A stretch of DNA of 64,000 nt from contig NC_052018.1 of NCBI RefSeq assembly GCF_015832195.1, forward strand, positions 66,835,666 to 66,899,665, in the 5' to 3' direction. Source of the DNA: Motacilla alba alba. Lineage: Eukaryota > Chordata > Aves > Passeriformes > Motacillidae. The translations under genes were made by a program, and so were the position numbers. How positions within the stretch are numbered: position 1 is the first letter of the stretch; the number at the start of each line of letters is the position of its first letter. The notes under the pieces were generated by a model. It was not told the DNA's origin and did no database searches. It saw nothing but the letters and a program-made list of their open reading frames with translations. Shown here piece after piece: positions 62,701 through 64,000 of this stretch.

Positions 62701-64000
62701 AAATCTAAATAATCAGAGCAATGTTGTAGAAGCAGTGCTTATCAGAACTAATGCTAAAAATCTAGCACCTATATCCTAAAAAGAATGTTTGAGACCAGAA
62801 AGAAGAAAGAGTCTCAATGTAATGTTCATCATTATTAAATGCAAACTTTGGTTTTAGATAGACAAGAATTTACAAAGGAGGTACATTTTATAGCTGTAGG
62901 GGAGAATGAGAAATTACTGGAGTTTTAAGCTTATTTCTGTCAGTGTGCTATTCCCTGCACCGTATGAACAAGTATGTAGAGAAACAACTATGAATCAAAT
63001 GGTACTCCAAAAAGTTAGCGGTGTTTAAAGCTCCAAGGAAGAATATTTGAAATTGTAGAAATTTTTGAATATCTCTTTTGCTGTTCTGTTGAAGAAATAA
63101 TTTGAATCTTGGATCTTCATTTGAATCTGGCTTTCCAAAAGTAAATATCAATATGGCCTTGTAATTTTGAAATATATTGAAATTGTCATCACGTAGTTGA
63201 CAGTGACTACTAACAGTTAAGAAAACCCCATGATTTAAAGAGAACAAATAACTACTGCTTACTGTTGGACTCTCATCAAAATCCTTCTCTCTCTCTCAAA
63301 AATGCAGCTGACTGTAGCTGCCAGCTAATGTACAAACAGAACCGAGAGAGGGAACAGCTGCGCTCTGAAAAACAACGTAGCTCCAAGGCAGCAGCACCCG
63401 CCTCAGCTCCTCTGCTATTTGGTTTCAGGCTAGAATTATATATTTTGGGGTACTTTTATATGTGTAAGTAAGCTTTTCTAAGGGATCTGTAGGATTATGG
63501 ATTGCTCAAAAAGAAAAAAAAAAACCGTAGCAGCGTGTTGATTTTAAAAGTAACTTCATCCCATTTTTTCTTACCTTTGTACTTTTAACACTAACATTTT
63601 ACTTAGAATTTCTTACAAATTTCTAAGTTTTTGTTGAATAGGATTTGTAGGTCCAGCATTATGCAGACAGCATCTCTTGAGTCTACTTGGTAAGTGCATG
63701 TTGGCCAAAAAAGTCCTATGCCTGGTTCACCTGGATTTTGAGGAGTACCATCTAGAAATAGGTGGCGGTACCTAATAAAATATTTCTGCTTGGTGGGCTT
63801 CTATGTTATGGGAAGTGGGAGCCCCTCATTAGAGAGCAAATAGTGTGTGTCATGTTTCAGGTGGGACTGGAGGTGAATCTGCTTGTGGCAGATACAAGAT
63901 AGCAAGTGGTGGCTAAAATTAGGTCAATTACACTAACAGAGAAAAATTAAAGTGGTGAGTACGAAGAGAGTGGTAAGTGTGAAGGTGTGAATTCATGCAG
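59761..64000. other. UST intron 1 segment to window end, no gene recognised
   Basis: AT-rich intronic DNA. A 25-bp-spaced imperfect duplication sharing TTTAGTAGGGTGC occurs at 61939-61951 and 61964-61976. No exon, RNA gene or transposon was recognised. Confidence 0.6.

Larger units (their letters stand above)
43113..64000 (+). other. UST intron 1 (5' part, continues beyond window)
   Basis: It begins with a strong GTAAGG donor. The mammalian gene is several hundred kilobases long with a very large first intron, so it is no surprise that the window ends inside it. No exon resembling the start of the UST luminal domain was recognised in the + strand frames. Apart from the repeats listed separately, the DNA is AT-rich without recognisable genes; open frames up to 157 codons (50392-50865, minus) show no homology. 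Low-complexity T/G or A/C patches occur at 48450-48490, 52128-52202, 54900-54950 and 55890-55930. Confidence 0.85.

Noticed and set aside
63265..63471. Possible UST exon 2 following the TTTCTCTCTC...TGCAG acceptor-like sequence near 63306
   Set aside because: The translation does not resemble the UST luminal region expected after exon 1, and the frame is a chance open frame rich in Ser/Arg/Ala.

Overview
This is vertebrate nuclear DNA, and specifically bird DNA. It is AT-rich with very low coding density, and it carries several copies of the avian CR1 LINE with the typical 3' end (the ATTCTGTGATTCT motif). One solo long terminal repeat (12523-12942) resembles, from memory, an endogenous-retrovirus LTR family common in songbirds, so a passerine is the best guess. 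No prokaryotic, CRISPR, tRNA or rRNA signal was seen.

Only one protein-coding exon can be supported with confidence: the first coding exon of UST (uronyl 2-sulfotransferase) on the + strand at 42857-43112. It sits inside a CpG island of about 1.3 kb (42248-43590). The translated 85 residues match the known vertebrate N-terminus: a KKKQQH start, a basic patch, a SLRDY motif, one membrane-spanning helix and a GGPP motif. The exon ends at a strong GTAAGG donor in phase 1. The putative 5' leader holds four short upstream ORFs, the last of which overlaps the UST start codon as ATGA, plus an AGC/CCG triplet run and a G-quadruplex-prone stretch.

Layout. 1-42247 is intergenic and upstream of UST; in mammals SASH1 lies on that side, but no SASH1 exon was recognised here. 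It holds two CR1 3' ends (1590-2077, 5090-5182), a small orphan CpG island with an ETS site and a CTCF-like site (4280-4590), a solo LTR with a 6-bp target duplication (12523-12942), a GC-rich block (15130-15800), a 42-bp poly-A run (18563-18604), a compound AC/AT microsatellite (40265-40342), and AT-rich DNA with no recognisable gene. 43113-64000 is the start of UST intron 1. It holds an A/C-rich tract, three CR1 copies packed into 44.0-45.4 kb (one with what looks like a 39-bp internal inversion), a perfect 12-bp-arm hairpin (55987-56014) and a decayed CR1 with coding and 3' parts (59340-59760). UST exon 2 was not seen and probably lies beyond the window.

No new multi-gene system is visible. 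The most useful leads are the UST upstream-ORF array, the orphan CpG island, and the CR1 microinversion as a possible lineage marker. Family and consensus comparisons are from memory, because no database search could be run.
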